64,000 bases of DNA, taken from positions 6,324,001 through 6,388,000 of the forward strand of contig NZ_CP059572.1 in assembly GCF_019175365.1 (NCBI RefSeq). Direction: 5' to 3'. The translations under genes and the position numbers were made by a program. This document shows, one piece after another, positions 48,681 through 58,693 of the stretch. A model generated the notes under the pieces. It ran no database searches and was not told the DNA's origin. It worked only from the letters and a program-made list of their open reading frames with translations. The stretch comes from Actinomadura graeca (GTDB taxonomy: Bacteria; Actinomycetota; Actinomycetes; Streptosporangiales; Streptosporangiaceae). How positions within the stretch are numbered: the stretch's first letter is position 1; every line of letters starts with the position of its first letter.

Positions 48681-50051
48681 CTAATCGGTCAGCGTCAGCG
48701 GGAGGCCGAAGGCGGGGAACAGGTGCGGTTCGAAGGAGGTGATCTCGGCGATCACGCCCTCCTCGACGCGCAGGACGTCGAGGACCTGCGCCCGGTACAC
48801 GCGGGTGCCCGGGCGCTGGACGTAGCCGCCGGCCGCGGGCTGCCCGTTCGCGCGGGTCGGCAGGTGGCGCCAGCGCCCGATGTAGGCCGGGGAGGACGGG
48901 TCGAACGTCCGCGCCAGCATTCCGACGATCGCCTCCCGGCCGCCGAACCACAGCGGGTTCGGGGGCATGGTGATCCGCACGTCCTCGCGCAGCATCTCGG
49001 CCATCGCGGCGGTGTCGCCGTCGACGGCGGCCCTCATGTACCGGTCGAGCAGGGCCTTCTCGGCGGCGGACGGGTCAGCGCCGCGCCGCCATTCCCGGCG
49101 CCGTGCGGGCAGCCGCCCGCGCAGGGCGGGGCGGGCCCGCTGGAGGGCGCTGTTCACCGACGCCACGGTCAGGTCCAGCGCGGCGGCGGTGTCGGCGGCG
49201 GGCCAGCCGAGCACGTCCCGCAGGATCAGGACGGCGCGCTGCCTCGGCGGCAGGTGCTGGATGGCCGCGAGGAACACCAGCTCCAGGGTCTCCGACGACT
49301 CCGCGGACGCCTCGGGCCCCTCGTCGGGGAAAGGCTGCAGCCAGGGCAGGAACGGCGGCGCCGTCACGCCGCCGGACGGCGGGACGGGGCTCGCGCCGTA
49401 CGTCCGCGGGCGCCGCCCGTCACGCCGCAGGAGGTCCAGGGCCGCGTTCGTGGCGATCTTGTAGAGCCAGGCGCGGAGGCTGGACCGCCCCTCGAACCCT
49501 CCGCGGTTCCGCCACGCCTTGAGGAGCGTCTCCTGGACGAGGTCCTCGGAGTCGTCGAAGGAGCCGACCATCCGGTAGCAGTGCACCTGGAGCTCGCGCC
49601 GGTACGGCTCGACCAGGGCGGCGAACGACCACTCGTCGCCGGTCCGGATCGCCGCCGCCTCGCCGGGCCCCGGCGCGGGGACGCCCGGCGCGGGTTCCGT
49701 CACGGGCGGCCCTGTGACGGAATCCGCCGCGGGCGCGGCGGCATTCGTCACGCCGGCGGGCGTGACGGTTCGCGAGGCGTCCCGGGCCACCTGGGCGATG
49801 CGGCGGAGCCTGCCGACCGAGGAGGCGAGGGTCCGCACGCCGGAGTAGAACGGTTCGGGGTGCTCGGGGGTGAGACCCTTCACCTGGCGTTCGATGGTGG
49901 AGATCAGATCGTGGACGGAGGCGCCGCCGTCCTGCCGCGAGCGGTACGCCTTCTGGCGGCAGGCCGCCGAGCAGTACTCGGGGGCGCGCCCCGGCCTGCC
50001 TTCCGACGCCGGGAGGGGGTTTCCGCAGGTACGGCATACGGAATGCGGCAT
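48681..50051 (-). CDS. ECF sigma factor with N-terminal zinc motif and SnoaL-like C-terminus
   Basis: A 456-residue protein. The N-terminus has Cys6-x-x-Cys9 and Cys27-x-x-x-Cys31 (CRTCGNPL; YCSAACRQKAYR), a zinc-binding motif found in small actinomycete DNA-associated proteins. Sigma regions 2 (about 145-215: FAALVEPYRRELQVHCYRM, SEDLVQETLLKAWR) and 4 (about 265-320: QHLPPRQRAVLILRDVLGW) follow. A SnoaL/NTF2-fold domain (about 330-450) closes the chain, as in SigG/ECF41-ECF56-like factors where it regulates activity without a separate anti-sigma. Confidence 0.9.
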   Translation of the reverse strand: MPHSVCRTCGNPLPASEGRPGRAPEYCSAACRQKAYRSRQDGGASVHDLISTIERQVKGLTPEHPEPFYSGVRTLASSVGRLRRIAQVARDASRTVTPAGVTNAAAPAADSVTGPPVTEPAPGVPAPGPGEAAAIRTGDEWSFAALVEPYRRELQVHCYRMVGSFDDSEDLVQETLLKAWRNRGGFEGRSSLRAWLYKIATNAALDLLRRDGRRPRTYGASPVPPSGGVTAPPFLPWLQPFPDEGPEASAESSETLELVFLAAIQHLPPRQRAVLILRDVLGWPAADTAAALDLTVASVNSALQRARPALRGRLPARRREWRRGADPSAAEKALLDRYMRAAVDGDTAAMAEMLREDVRITMPPNPLWFGGREAIVGMLARTFDPSSPAYIGRWRHLPTRANGQPAAGGYVQRPGTRVYRAQVLDVLRVEEGVIAEITSFEPHLFPAFGLPLTLTD

Positions 50052-50063
50052 GTCCCTATATTC

Positions 50064-51137
50064 TCACCTGCCGCTCAGGGCGTGCCGGACTCCCGCCGCT
50101 ATCTCCAGGTCCTCGCGTGCGGTGATCACAAGGGCGCGGACGGCGGCGCCCTCGGCCGTGATGTCGGCGTCGCCGTCCGCGGCGGCGTTGCGGCCGGGGT
50201 CGACGGCGGTGCCGAGGTAGGCGAGGTCCTCGGCGAGGCGCATCCGGACGGACGGGTCGTGCTCGCCGACGCCGCCGGTGAACGCCAGCACGTCCAGGCC
50301 GCCGAGGGAGGCGGTCATGGCGGCGGCGCAGGCCCGGAGGCGGTGGTGGTAGACGTCCAGGGCGGCGAGGGCCGCCGCGTCGCGGTCCTCGGCGAGCTCG
50401 CGGATCCGGCGCATGTCGCCCGTGCCGGTGAGGCCGCGCAGCCCGGAGCCGCCTTCGAGCATGTCGTTCACGTCCCCGGCGGACAGGCCGTGCTTGATCA
50501 GCCAGAGCGGGATGCCCGGGTCGATGCTGCCCGCCCGCGACGCCATGACCAGGCCCTCCAGCGGGGTGAAGCCCATCGTGGTGTCGACCGACACGCCGTC
50601 CGCCACGGCGGCCAGGGACGCGCCGGAGCCGAGATGGCAGATGACCATCCGGAGGGCGGCGGGGTCGGCGCCGAGCATCTCGCCCGCCCGGCGGACGGCG
50701 TAGGAGAACGACAGCCCGTGGAACCCGTACCGGCGCAGCCCGAACCGCTCGCGCCATTCGGCGGGGAGGGCGTAGGTGGCGGCGGCCTCCGGGAGGGTGG
50801 CGTGGAAGGCGGTGTCGAAGCAGGCCACGGCCGGGACGCCCGGCAGCGCGGCCGTGATCTCCGACAGCGCGTGCAGCGACGCCGGCTGGTGCAGGGGCGC
50901 GAGGTCGGCGAGCGCGCGCAGCCGCTCGGTCACCGCGTCGTCCACGCGGACGGGCGCGGTGAAGTCCGTGCCGCCGTGGACGAACCGGACCCCGACGGCG
51001 TCCGGCCGCGGCATGTCCGCGACCAGCGGCGCCATCTCGTGCCCGGCGCCGGACGCCTCGGTGAGGACCGTGCCGCCGGGGTCGAGCAGGCTCAGCTTCA
51101 GGCTGCTCGACCCCGGGTTGACCGTCAGGACGCGCAT
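50064..51137 (-). CDS. ackA: Acetate kinase
   Basis: A 357-residue acetate kinase, shorter than the ~400 of E. coli AckA but with the ASKHA motifs NPGSSSLKLS (7-16), RYGFHGLSFSYAV, VICHLGSGASLAAV and FTGGVGEHDP. It converts acetyl phosphate and ADP to acetate and ATP. It lies 10 bases after the phosphoketolase, which makes acetyl phosphate, so the two form one catabolic unit. Confidence 0.93.
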   Translation of the reverse strand: MRVLTVNPGSSSLKLSLLDPGGTVLTEASGAGHEMAPLVADMPRPDAVGVRFVHGGTDFTAPVRVDDAVTERLRALADLAPLHQPASLHALSEITAALPGVPAVACFDTAFHATLPEAAATYALPAEWRERFGLRRYGFHGLSFSYAVRRAGEMLGADPAALRMVICHLGSGASLAAVADGVSVDTTMGFTPLEGLVMASRAGSIDPGIPLWLIKHGLSAGDVNDMLEGGSGLRGLTGTGDMRRIRELAEDRDAAALAALDVYHHRLRACAAAMTASLGGLDVLAFTGGVGEHDPSVRMRLAEDLAYLGTAVDPGRNAAADGDADITAEGAAVRALVITAREDLEIAAGVRHALSGR

Positions 51138-51147
51138 CGGAGTCCCC

Positions 51148-53520
51148 TCAGTAGGGCCAGGTCCAGTCGCGGATCTCGGGGGCGTCCTCGCCGTGCTCGC
51201 GGGTGTGGCGGCGCAGTTCCAAGCGCCGGTCGGACATCCGCTGCCGGATGTGGGCGACCCGCCCGCCGAGCGAGGGGACGCGGTCGATGACGTCCATGAC
51301 CAGGTGGAAGCGGTCCAGGTCGTTGAGCATGACCATGTCGAAGGGCGTGGTGGTGGTGCCCTCCTCTTTGTAGCCGCGGACGTGCAGGTTGTGGTGCCCG
51401 GCGCGGCGGTAGGTGAGCCGGTGGACCAGGTAGGGGTAGCCGTGGAAGGCGAAGATGACGGGTTTGTCGGTGGTGAACAGGGCGTCGAAGTCGCGGTCGG
51501 GCAGCCCGTGCGGATGCTCGCGGTCGGGTTGCAGGCGCATCAGGTCGACGACGTTGACGACCCGGACGCGCAGCTCGGGGAACAGCTGCCGGAGCAGGTC
51601 GACGGCGGCGAGGGTCTCCAGGGTCGGGATGTCGCCCGCGCAGGCCAGCACGACGTCGGGGTCGGCGCCGCCGTCGGTGGAGGCCCACTCCCAGATGCCG
51701 ATGCCGCGGGCGCAGTGCGCGATGGCGGCGTCCATCGGCAGCCAGTTCAGCGCGGGCTGCTTCCCCGCGACGACCACGTTGACGTAGTCGCGGGAGCGCA
51801 GGCAGTGGTCGCCCACCGACAGCAGGGTGTTGGCGTCCGGCGGCAGGTACACCCGGACGATCTCCGGCTTCTTGTTCAGCACCACGTCCAGGAAGCCGGG
51901 ATCCTGGTGGGTGAAGCCGTTGTGGTCCTGACGCCACACGTGGGAGGACAGCAGGTAGTTCAGGGACGCGATCGGGCGGCGCCACGGCAGCGCCCGGGTC
52001 ACCTTGAGCCACTTGGCGTGCTGGTTGAACATCGCGTCCACGATGTGGATGAACGCCTCGTAGCTGGTGAACACCCCGTGGCGCCCGGTCAGCAGGTAGC
52101 CCTCCAGCCAGCCCTGGCACAGGTGCTCGCTGAGCACCTCCATGACGCGGCCGTGCGCGCCCTGGTGCTCGTCGGTCGGGTACCGCTCGCCCTCGAAGAC
52201 GCGGTCGGTGGCCTCGAAGACGTCGCCGAGCCGGTTGGAGGCGGTCTCGTCGGCGCCCATGATGCGGAAGTCGGACGGGTTGGCCCTGACGACGTCGCGC
52301 AGGAACGCCCCGAGCCGCCGGGTGGGCTCGGTGAGCGTGGTGCCGGGTTTGCCGACCTCCGCGGCGTAGTCGCGGAAGTCCGGCAGCGTCAGCGGCCGCA
52401 GCAGAAGGCCGCCGTTGGCGTGCGGGTTGGCGCTCATCCGCCGCTCGCCCGCGGGCGCCAGGGCGCGCAGCCCCTCCACCGGGCGGCCCTGGTCGTCGAA
52501 CAGCTCGTCGGGACGGTAGGAGCGCAGCCACTTCTCCAGCTGCGCCAGATGCTCGGGGTTCTCGCGCACCCCGGCCAGCGGAACCTGGTGCGAACGCCAG
52601 GTGCCCTCCACGGGCAGCCCGTCGACCTCCTTGGGCCCGGTCCAGCCCTTCGGGGACCGCAGAATGATCATCGGCCAGCGGCGGCGATCGGGGTCGCCTC
52701 CTGAGGCGCGGCCGTCGCGCGCGGCGGCCTGGATGGAGGCGATCTCCTGCAGCGCCTGATCCAGGGCGACGGCCATCTTGCGGTGCATGGACGCCGGATC
52801 GTCACCGCTCACCAGGACCGGGCGGTACCCGTAGCCGTCGAACAGCTGGACGAGCTCCTCCTCCGGGATGCGCGCCAGCACCGCCGGATTGGCGATCTTG
52901 TAGCCGTTCAGGTGCAGGATCGGCAGGACTGCGCCGTCGGTCACCGGGTCAAGGAACTTGTTGGAGTGCCAGCTCGCCGCCAGCGGCCCGGTCTCGGCCT
53001 CGCCGTCGCCGACGATGCACGCCACGACCAGCCCGGGGTTGTCGAACGCGGCGCCGTAGGCGTGCGCCAGCGAGTAGCCCAGCTCACCACCCTCGTGGAT
53101 CGAGCCGGGCGTCTCCGGCGCGACGTGGCTGGGGATGCCGCCGGGGAAGGAGAACTGCCGGAACAGCCGCGCCATGCCCGCGGCGTCTTGGGACACCTGC
53201 GGGTAGACCTCGCTGTAGGTGCCCTCCAGCCACGCGTTCGCGACCGCCGCCGGGCCGCCGTGCCCCGGGCCCATGATGTAGATCATGTCCAGGTCGCGCG
53301 TCCTGATCGCCCGGTTGAGGTGGGCGTAGCAGAAGTTGAGGCCGGGCGAGGTCCCCCAGTGGCCCAGCAGCCGCGGCTTGATGTGCCCGGGTCGCAGCGG
53401 CTCGCGCAGCAGCGGGTTGTCCAGCAGGTAGATCTGCCCGACGGAGAGGTAGTTCGCGGCCCTCCAGTAGGCGTCGATCCGCCGCACGTCGTCGTCGGTC
53501 ATCGCGACGGCCTCGGTCAT
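51148..53520 (-). CDS. xfp: Xylulose-5-phosphate/fructose-6-phosphate phosphoketolase
   Basis: A 790-residue TPP enzyme of the XFP family: [40 protein letters not shown], the [11 protein letters not shown] cofactor motif, and TNWLPM-type region near NWLPMDAA. It splits a ketose phosphate to acetyl phosphate and an aldose phosphate. ATG 53520 after GGGAGG is chosen over a longer open frame overlapping the upstream gene. It is followed at once by ackA. Confidence 0.95.
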   Translation of the reverse strand: MTEAVAMTDDDVRRIDAYWRAANYLSVGQIYLLDNPLLREPLRPGHIKPRLLGHWGTSPGLNFCYAHLNRAIRTRDLDMIYIMGPGHGGPAAVANAWLEGTYSEVYPQVSQDAAGMARLFRQFSFPGGIPSHVAPETPGSIHEGGELGYSLAHAYGAAFDNPGLVVACIVGDGEAETGPLAASWHSNKFLDPVTDGAVLPILHLNGYKIANPAVLARIPEEELVQLFDGYGYRPVLVSGDDPASMHRKMAVALDQALQEIASIQAAARDGRASGGDPDRRRWPMIILRSPKGWTGPKEVDGLPVEGTWRSHQVPLAGVRENPEHLAQLEKWLRSYRPDELFDDQGRPVEGLRALAPAGERRMSANPHANGGLLLRPLTLPDFRDYAAEVGKPGTTLTEPTRRLGAFLRDVVRANPSDFRIMGADETASNRLGDVFEATDRVFEGERYPTDEHQGAHGRVMEVLSEHLCQGWLEGYLLTGRHGVFTSYEAFIHIVDAMFNQHAKWLKVTRALPWRRPIASLNYLLSSHVWRQDHNGFTHQDPGFLDVVLNKKPEIVRVYLPPDANTLLSVGDHCLRSRDYVNVVVAGKQPALNWLPMDAAIAHCARGIGIWEWASTDGGADPDVVLACAGDIPTLETLAAVDLLRQLFPELRVRVVNVVDLMRLQPDREHPHGLPDRDFDALFTTDKPVIFAFHGYPYLVHRLTYRRAGHHNLHVRGYKEEGTTTTPFDMVMLNDLDRFHLVMDVIDRVPSLGGRVAHIRQRMSDRRLELRRHTREHGEDAPEIRDWTWPY

Positions 53521-53623
53521 GCGTGTGCCTCCCGGTGCTTGCGGTCTCGGTCTCGTGCCCTGGATGTGTGCCCGGTGGGTGCGCCCGCGCACCGCCCGGA
53601 GATCACGTCCCCCCGATCGGGCT

Positions 53624-55183
53624 TCAGTAACCGAGGGCGGCGCTGTGCGGGGTGCGGGGCTCGGCGGCGCCGCGGAGGCCGGTCCCGTCCGGCGCGACCT
53701 CGATGAACTGGGCCTCGCCGAACTCGTCGTCCTCGGTCGCGGCGCGCACGAGGTGGCCGTAACCGGGCAGCTCCCCGGTCCAGGCGGCAGGGGCGCCGTC
53801 CTCCAGGTCGAGCCGGATCGGGGCGCGGCCCCGCCAGGTCTCGAACCGCCCGAGGCCGGTCGCGAGCCGCCAGCGCGGGGCGGCGAGCGCCGCGTCCGGC
53901 GAGGCGCCGTGGCGCAGCACCCGCACCAGCAGCTGCATGAGGATCTGCGGCTGGATGTCGCCGCCGGTGGTCCCGAGGACGGCGCGCAGCGCACCGTCCG
54001 GCCGGGTGACCAGCACCGGGACGAGCGTGTGCGGCGGGCGGCGGCGCGGCCCGTACTCGGCGGGGGAGCCCGGCGCCAGCCCGAAGGAGATGCCGCGGCT
54101 GTGCAGGTTGATGCCGGTGCGGGGCTCGAACAGCAGGGAGCCGAGGCCGTTGGCGTTGGACTGGAGCAGCGAGACGCCCGTGCCCCGCTCGTCCACCGCG
54201 CACACGACGGTGGTGTCGGCGGACACGATCGTGCCGCGGCGCCGCCAGTGCCGGACGGGGTCGATCGCGGAGCGCAGCGAGCGGATCCGGTCCGGGTGGA
54301 CGAGCGCCTCGCCCTCGGCGTCCTCGTGGAGCACCTCCGCGCGGTCCCCGGCGGCGGCGAGGGCCGACTCGGCGAGCAGGTGCGCCCAGGCGGGGTCGTC
54401 CGGGGAGCCGGGCAGCCCGAGGCCCTCGGCGAGCGCGAGCCCGAGGAGCAGGACGTAGCCCTGCGAGTTCGGCCCGGCCGTCCACACGTCGTGCCCGAAC
54501 GCGCGCAGGCCGAGCGGCCGCCGCCACTCCGCGTCCGGCTCGGCGAGGTCGGAGGCGCGGTAGAGGCCGCGGCCGAGGGTGCGCAGCCCGCGGCCGAACT
54601 CGCCCTGGTAGAAGCCGGCGCGCCCCTCGTCCACGATGGCGCGCAGGGCGCGGGCGGCGCCGGGGCGCGCCACGACCCCGGCGGGACGGTCGGCCCACGC
54701 GGGCCGCCACGCGCCGGGCGCGCCCGCCGCGGACGCGACGGCGGCGACCAGGCCGGGCGTGGCGGCGAAGCCCCGCTCGGCGTGCAGGACGGCGGACCGC
54801 AGCACCTCCGCGAGCGGCAGCCTCCCGTACCGGCCGTGCAGCGCGAGCCACCCGTCCACGCAGCCGGGGACCGGGACCGAGCGGATGTCGTGCCGGATGG
54901 GCATCCGCAGGTGCCCCTCGCTTCGCAGGATCTCGGGATCGGCGCCCGAACCCGTCCGGCCGGAGGCGTTCATCACCTCGGGCGGGCCCGGGCCCGCCTG
55001 CACGATCGCGAACAGGTCACCGCCCATGCCGCCGCGCTGCGGCGCGACGACCGCGAGGACGGCGCCCGCGGCGACCGCCGCGTCCACGGCGGAGCCGCCG
55101 GCGCGCAGGATCGCGAGCCCGGCGGAGGACGCGCGGTGGTCGGCCGAGCAGATCATCGCCCGGTCGGCGGCGGTCGTCGTCAC
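53624..55183 (-). CDS. Gamma-glutamyltransferase-family protein
   Basis: A 519-residue Ntn-hydrolase-family protein. [19 protein letters not shown] and [10 protein letters not shown] are the N-terminal GGT signatures. The processing threonine expected in GTTHxxxxD appears as [13 protein letters not shown] near residue 320, and the C-terminal [10 protein letters not shown] is present. It lacks a recognisable signal peptide, so it is cytoplasmic or uses an unusual route; glutathione, gamma-glutamyl or cephalosporin-acylase type substrates are all possible. Confidence 0.88.
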   Translation of the reverse strand: MTTTAADRAMICSADHRASSAGLAILRAGGSAVDAAVAAGAVLAVVAPQRGGMGGDLFAIVQAGPGPPEVMNASGRTGSGADPEILRSEGHLRMPIRHDIRSVPVPGCVDGWLALHGRYGRLPLAEVLRSAVLHAERGFAATPGLVAAVASAAGAPGAWRPAWADRPAGVVARPGAARALRAIVDEGRAGFYQGEFGRGLRTLGRGLYRASDLAEPDAEWRRPLGLRAFGHDVWTAGPNSQGYVLLLGLALAEGLGLPGSPDDPAWAHLLAESALAAAGDRAEVLHEDAEGEALVHPDRIRSLRSAIDPVRHWRRRGTIVSADTTVVCAVDERGTGVSLLQSNANGLGSLLFEPRTGINLHSRGISFGLAPGSPAEYGPRRRPPHTLVPVLVTRPDGALRAVLGTTGGDIQPQILMQLLVRVLRHGASPDAALAAPRWRLATGLGRFETWRGRAPIRLDLEDGAPAAWTGELPGYGHLVRAATEDDEFGEAQFIEVAPDGTGLRGAAEPRTPHSAALGY

Positions 55184-55693
55184 GGGAGCCTCCGGGTGCC
55201 CTCACGGCGTGCGCCTGGGCGCACACCGCCCCGGCGGCCCGGCACGGGAGCGGGGGAGGGCGGCGTCCGCTGCGCCGCGCCGGTCGGCCGGCGTCTTCCG
55301 GCGCGTCCACGCCCTAGACAGTACTGGCCTGGGGGCGAGGAGGCCACGGCGGCGGGCGCGCGCCTTCTACCGCGCCGCCGCGGCCTCGTCTCCCCACCCC
55401 GGGGTGCGGATCTCCCGGTGCGGGGGCGGCGGCCAGGCGGCCCCCGCCCCGCCCCCAAGCGCACCGGTGGGAGCACCTCCACAAGGTGCGATGAAGCTTG
55501 CCGCGTACTCGCGCGTAGACCGGCCGGACCGGGACGGCGGTCGACGAACGGTCCGCGGCCTGCGGTGAGCGGACGGTGACCGGACGATCACGGCGGCGCG
55601 GCGCGCGCGGACCCGTCCTGCGGGGGCGGGTGAGCCGGGGGGCACCGGTCTGCGATGCTACGCAGACGTGCGGAACACCTGATAGGAGGCGGT
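55184..55693. other. 510-base divergent intergenic region with a strong hairpin
   Basis: No convincing gene. GAGGCCACGGCGGCG (55340-55354) pairs with CGCCGCCGCGGCCTC (55373-55387) with one mismatch. It is 300 bases before the amidase and far from any gene end, so it is not an obvious terminator. An imperfect inverted repeat around AGCACCTCCACAAGGTGC (about 55470-55490) follows. AGGAGG (55684-55689) is the ribosome-binding site of the amidase. Confidence 0.5.
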
Positions 55694-56989
55694 ATGGCGG
55701 GATTCTTTGCGGGACGGACGATCGCGGACCTCGGTGCCGGCCTGCGCTCGGGCACCGAGACGGCGGCCGGGCTGCTCGCGCGCGCACTGGAGTCGGTCGA
55801 TCCGTCGCTCAACGCGTTCGTGACCCTGGATCCCGAGGGCGCGGAGGCCGCCGCCCGCCGCGCCGACGGCGAGCTCGCGTCCGGCGCCGACCGCGGCCCG
55901 CTGCACGGCGTCCCGGTCGCGGTGAAGGACATCATCGACGTCGCCGGCCTGCCCACCGGCATGGGCTCGGCGCACTTCGCCGGGAACGTGGCCGAGCGCG
56001 ACGCGGCGGTGGTGACGCGGCTGCGCGCCGCCGGGGCCGTGATCGTCGGCAAGACCGGCACGCACGAGTTCGCGTACGGGGGCGGCGGCGACGTCTCGGC
56101 GGACGGGCCGTGCCGCAACCCGCACGACCCCACGCGGATGTCGGGCGGGTCGTCCAGCGGCAGCGCGGTCGCGGTCGCCGCGGGCATGGTGCCGTTCGCG
56201 ATCGGCACCGACACGGGCGGCTCGGTGCGCATCCCGGCCGCGTTCTGCGGGATCAGCGGGTTCAAGCCGCACTTCGGCGCGATCCCCACCGGCGGCGTGT
56301 TCCCGCTGTCGACGTCGTTCGACCACGTGGGCGTGCTCGCCGCGACCCCCGCCGACTGCCGGACCGCCTACCGCGCGCTCGCCGACCTCCCCGCGCCGAG
56401 GGGCGCCTCGTCCGGCGGGCGGGCGGCCTGGATCGAGCCCTACGCGATCGACCCCGAGGTGGAGCGGACGGTCCGCGCGCTGTTCCCGGACGCGCCGTCC
56501 GAGACGGTGGACCTGCGGGCGCTGCGGCGGATCTTCGCGGCGATCCAGGACAGCGAGGCGTACGAGGTCCACGCGGAGCGCGTCGCCAGGGCGCCGGGGC
56601 TGTACCAGCCGCCGACCCTGGAGCGGCTGGAGCGCGCAGGGCGCACGCCCGGATGGAGCTACGTGCGCGCGTCCCGCGAGCGCGAGGACATCCGGGCGGA
56701 GGTCGCCGGGCTCCTGGACCGCTACGACCTGCTCGTCCTGCCGACCATGCCGCTCACCGCGCCGCCCATCGGGGCGACCGACAGCGCGTTCGGGCCGCTC
56801 ACGCCGTTGCTGATCGCCCTGACCTGCGCGTGGAACGTCCTCGGGCTGCCCGCGCTGAGCGTCCCGGCGGGGACGGTCGGCGGGCTTCCGGTCGGCGCGC
56901 AGCTCGTCACCAGGGCCGGGTCCGAGGACCTCCTCTTCGAGGCGGCCGGGCGCCTCGCCTCCGGGGGCGTCCTGCCCGCGGGGGGCTAA
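55694..56989 (+). CDS. Amidase-signature-family enzyme
   Basis: A 431-residue amidase-signature hydrolase. Catalytic triad Lys78 (VAVKDIIDV), cis-Ser in GGSSSGSAVAVAAG (151-164) and nucleophile Ser177 (TGGSVRIPA). GTHEFAYGG (122-130) and the rest of the fold are complete. Substrate unknown; the family covers aryl and aliphatic amides, nitrile-derived amides and glutamyl-tRNA amidation. ATG 55694 follows AGGAGG. Its stop overlaps the convergent primase gene by four bases. Confidence 0.92.
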   Translation: MAGFFAGRTIADLGAGLRSGTETAAGLLARALESVDPSLNAFVTLDPEGAEAAARRADGELASGADRGPLHGVPVAVKDIIDVAGLPTGMGSAHFAGNVAERDAAVVTRLRAAGAVIVGKTGTHEFAYGGGGDVSADGPCRNPHDPTRMSGGSSSGSAVAVAAGMVPFAIGTDTGGSVRIPAAFCGISGFKPHFGAIPTGGVFPLSTSFDHVGVLAATPADCRTAYRALADLPAPRGASSGGRAAWIEPYAIDPEVERTVRALFPDAPSETVDLRALRRIFAAIQDSEAYEVHAERVARAPGLYQPPTLERLERAGRTPGWSYVRASREREDIRAEVAGLLDRYDLLVLPTMPLTAPPIGATDSAFGPLTPLLIALTCAWNVLGLPALSVPAGTVGGLPVGAQLVTRAGSEDLLFEAAGRLASGGVLPAGG

Positions 56990-58602
56990 CCGGAGGCGGC
57001 CGCGTCGATCAGCGCCTCGGTGATCAGCGCGGCGGGGACCGACGCGCGGGCCGCGATCCGGACCGCCTGGCGTGCCGCCCCGGACGGCCGGGCGGTGACG
57101 GCCGCCGCGGCGGCGCGGATCGCGGCGAGCCGTTCCTCGGCGGTCGTGAGGCCGCCCCCGGCCCGGTCCATGGCGGCGTCCACGACCAGGTCCATCAGCG
57201 GCGTGCCGGCGGCCAGGGCGCGGCGGACGGCGGCGCGGCCCCCGTCCCGCAGCAGGTCGGCGGGGTCGCGGCCGGGTGGCAGGGCCGCCAGATCCAGCGG
57301 CCCGCCGACGCCCGCGAGCGTCTCCCAGGCCCGGATCGCCCCTGAACGTCCCGCCGTGTCGCCGTCCAGTGCCACCAGCACGCCGGTCACCCCGAGGTCG
57401 GCGATGCCGCCGAGCGCGCCGACCTGGGCGCCGGTGAGGGAGAGCCCGCAGGTCGCGACGGGCGCGTGCCCGGCCGGATCGGCGAGCGCCACCGCGACGG
57501 CGTCCAGCGGCCCCTCGACCAGGACCGGGCGGGCACCCGCCGCCAGCGCGCCGCGCGCCTCGTGCAGCCCGAAGAGCAGTTCCGACTTGTGGAACAGGTC
57601 GGTGCCGGGCCCGTTGAGGTACTTCGGGCCGTCCCCGCCGTCGGGACGGCGGCCGATGAACCCGGCCACCGCGCCGTCCGGGGTGCGGATCGGGAACATC
57701 GCGCGGTCCCGGAACGTGTCGAAGAGCCGCCCGTCGCCGGACCTGCGCGCCAGTCCGGCGGCCACGACGTCCTCGTCTGCGTGGCCGAGGCCGCGCAGGT
57801 GGCCGGTCAGCGCCGCGGGGCCCGGCGGCGCCCAGCCGATCCGCCAGCGCCGCTGGGCGCCCCTGGGGAAACCGCGTCCCGCCAGGTAGGCGGGGACCCA
57901 GCTCCCGGCGAGCCGCGCGCGGAAGAACCGGTGCGCGGCGGCCATCACCCCGCCGGCGGACGGGTCCAGGGCGGTCTCGTACACGCGCCTGCCCAGGCGC
58001 AGGATCCGGTCGCCGGTCTCGGCCCCCGCCCAGAAGGCGTTGACCGGGAAGACCGGAGGACGCGGTTCCAGCCCGAGCCACGCCAGCACCAGGAAGGCCG
58101 CCGAGTCGGCCTCGATCCGGTCCGCGCCGTGGCGCTCGCGGAGCGCCGCCGACAGCTCGCCGACCCGGTCTGAGGGGAGTCCAAGGGGTGAGACGCGGGC
58201 GGGCGGCGGCAGGGGGAGCCCGTCCGTCTGGGCCACGTCGAAGACCGCGCGGAGACCGCCCGGCGGGGAGAGCAGGCGGATGCCCGTCTCACCCCTGCGG
58301 ACCTGGCGGCCGACGGCGCGCCACTCCTCGTACGAGCGGACGTCGGTCGCGGCCCGCCACTGGGCGGCGATCAGCAGCGTGTCGGTGTACCCGTACCGGC
58401 GGCCATGCAGGACGGCGCGTTCCAGCCACCACTCCCAGGGGCGCGTGCCGTCGCGCAGGCGGGCGGTCTCCCTGTCGGCGATCCCGCTCAGCACCCCTGG
58501 CAGCCGCCGCCTGTCCTCGTCCGGAGTGCGCGGCCGGTGCGCCCGGTGCGGCGCGTCCGGCGCGTCCTGCGCCCTGGAGTTACCCGGCACGGTCGCGTCC
58601 AC
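56986..58602 (-). CDS. Primase-like protein with ArdC-like N-terminus and Toprim domain
   Basis: A 538-residue protein. Residues about 40-115 (WEWWLERAVLHGRRYGYTD, EEWRAVGRQVRRGETGI) resemble the single-strand-binding ArdC N-terminal domain. Residues about 225-330 match the DnaG catalytic N-domain (FIGRR, PKYLNGPGTDLFHKS), and about 360-430 a Toprim domain (VLVEGPLDAVA, VALDGDTAGRSG) with the Glu and Asp pair for metal. The DnaG zinc finger is missing. Such architectures occur on plasmids and integrative elements, yet no integrase or transfer gene is near. GTG start after GAGGAGG. Confidence 0.88.
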   Translation of the reverse strand: MDATVPGNSRAQDAPDAPHRAHRPRTPDEDRRRLPGVLSGIADRETARLRDGTRPWEWWLERAVLHGRRYGYTDTLLIAAQWRAATDVRSYEEWRAVGRQVRRGETGIRLLSPPGGLRAVFDVAQTDGLPLPPPARVSPLGLPSDRVGELSAALRERHGADRIEADSAAFLVLAWLGLEPRPPVFPVNAFWAGAETGDRILRLGRRVYETALDPSAGGVMAAAHRFFRARLAGSWVPAYLAGRGFPRGAQRRWRIGWAPPGPAALTGHLRGLGHADEDVVAAGLARRSGDGRLFDTFRDRAMFPIRTPDGAVAGFIGRRPDGGDGPKYLNGPGTDLFHKSELLFGLHEARGALAAGARPVLVEGPLDAVAVALADPAGHAPVATCGLSLTGAQVGALGGIADLGVTGVLVALDGDTAGRSGAIRAWETLAGVGGPLDLAALPPGRDPADLLRDGGRAAVRRALAAGTPLMDLVVDAAMDRAGGGLTTAEERLAAIRAAAAAVTARPSGAARQAVRIAARASVPAALITEALIDAAASG

Positions 58603-58693
58603 GGCAGCCTCCTCACAGCGGCGGGGAAGCCACCAGGGTCATACCCCTCCCGGCGCCAGAGGTAGCCATCCGCGCGGCCATGACCGTATGCCG

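Noticed and set aside
53521..53994. N-terminal extension of the phosphoketolase
   Set aside because: It overlaps the GGT-like gene in another frame; ATG 53520 has a good ribosome-binding site and matches the family start.
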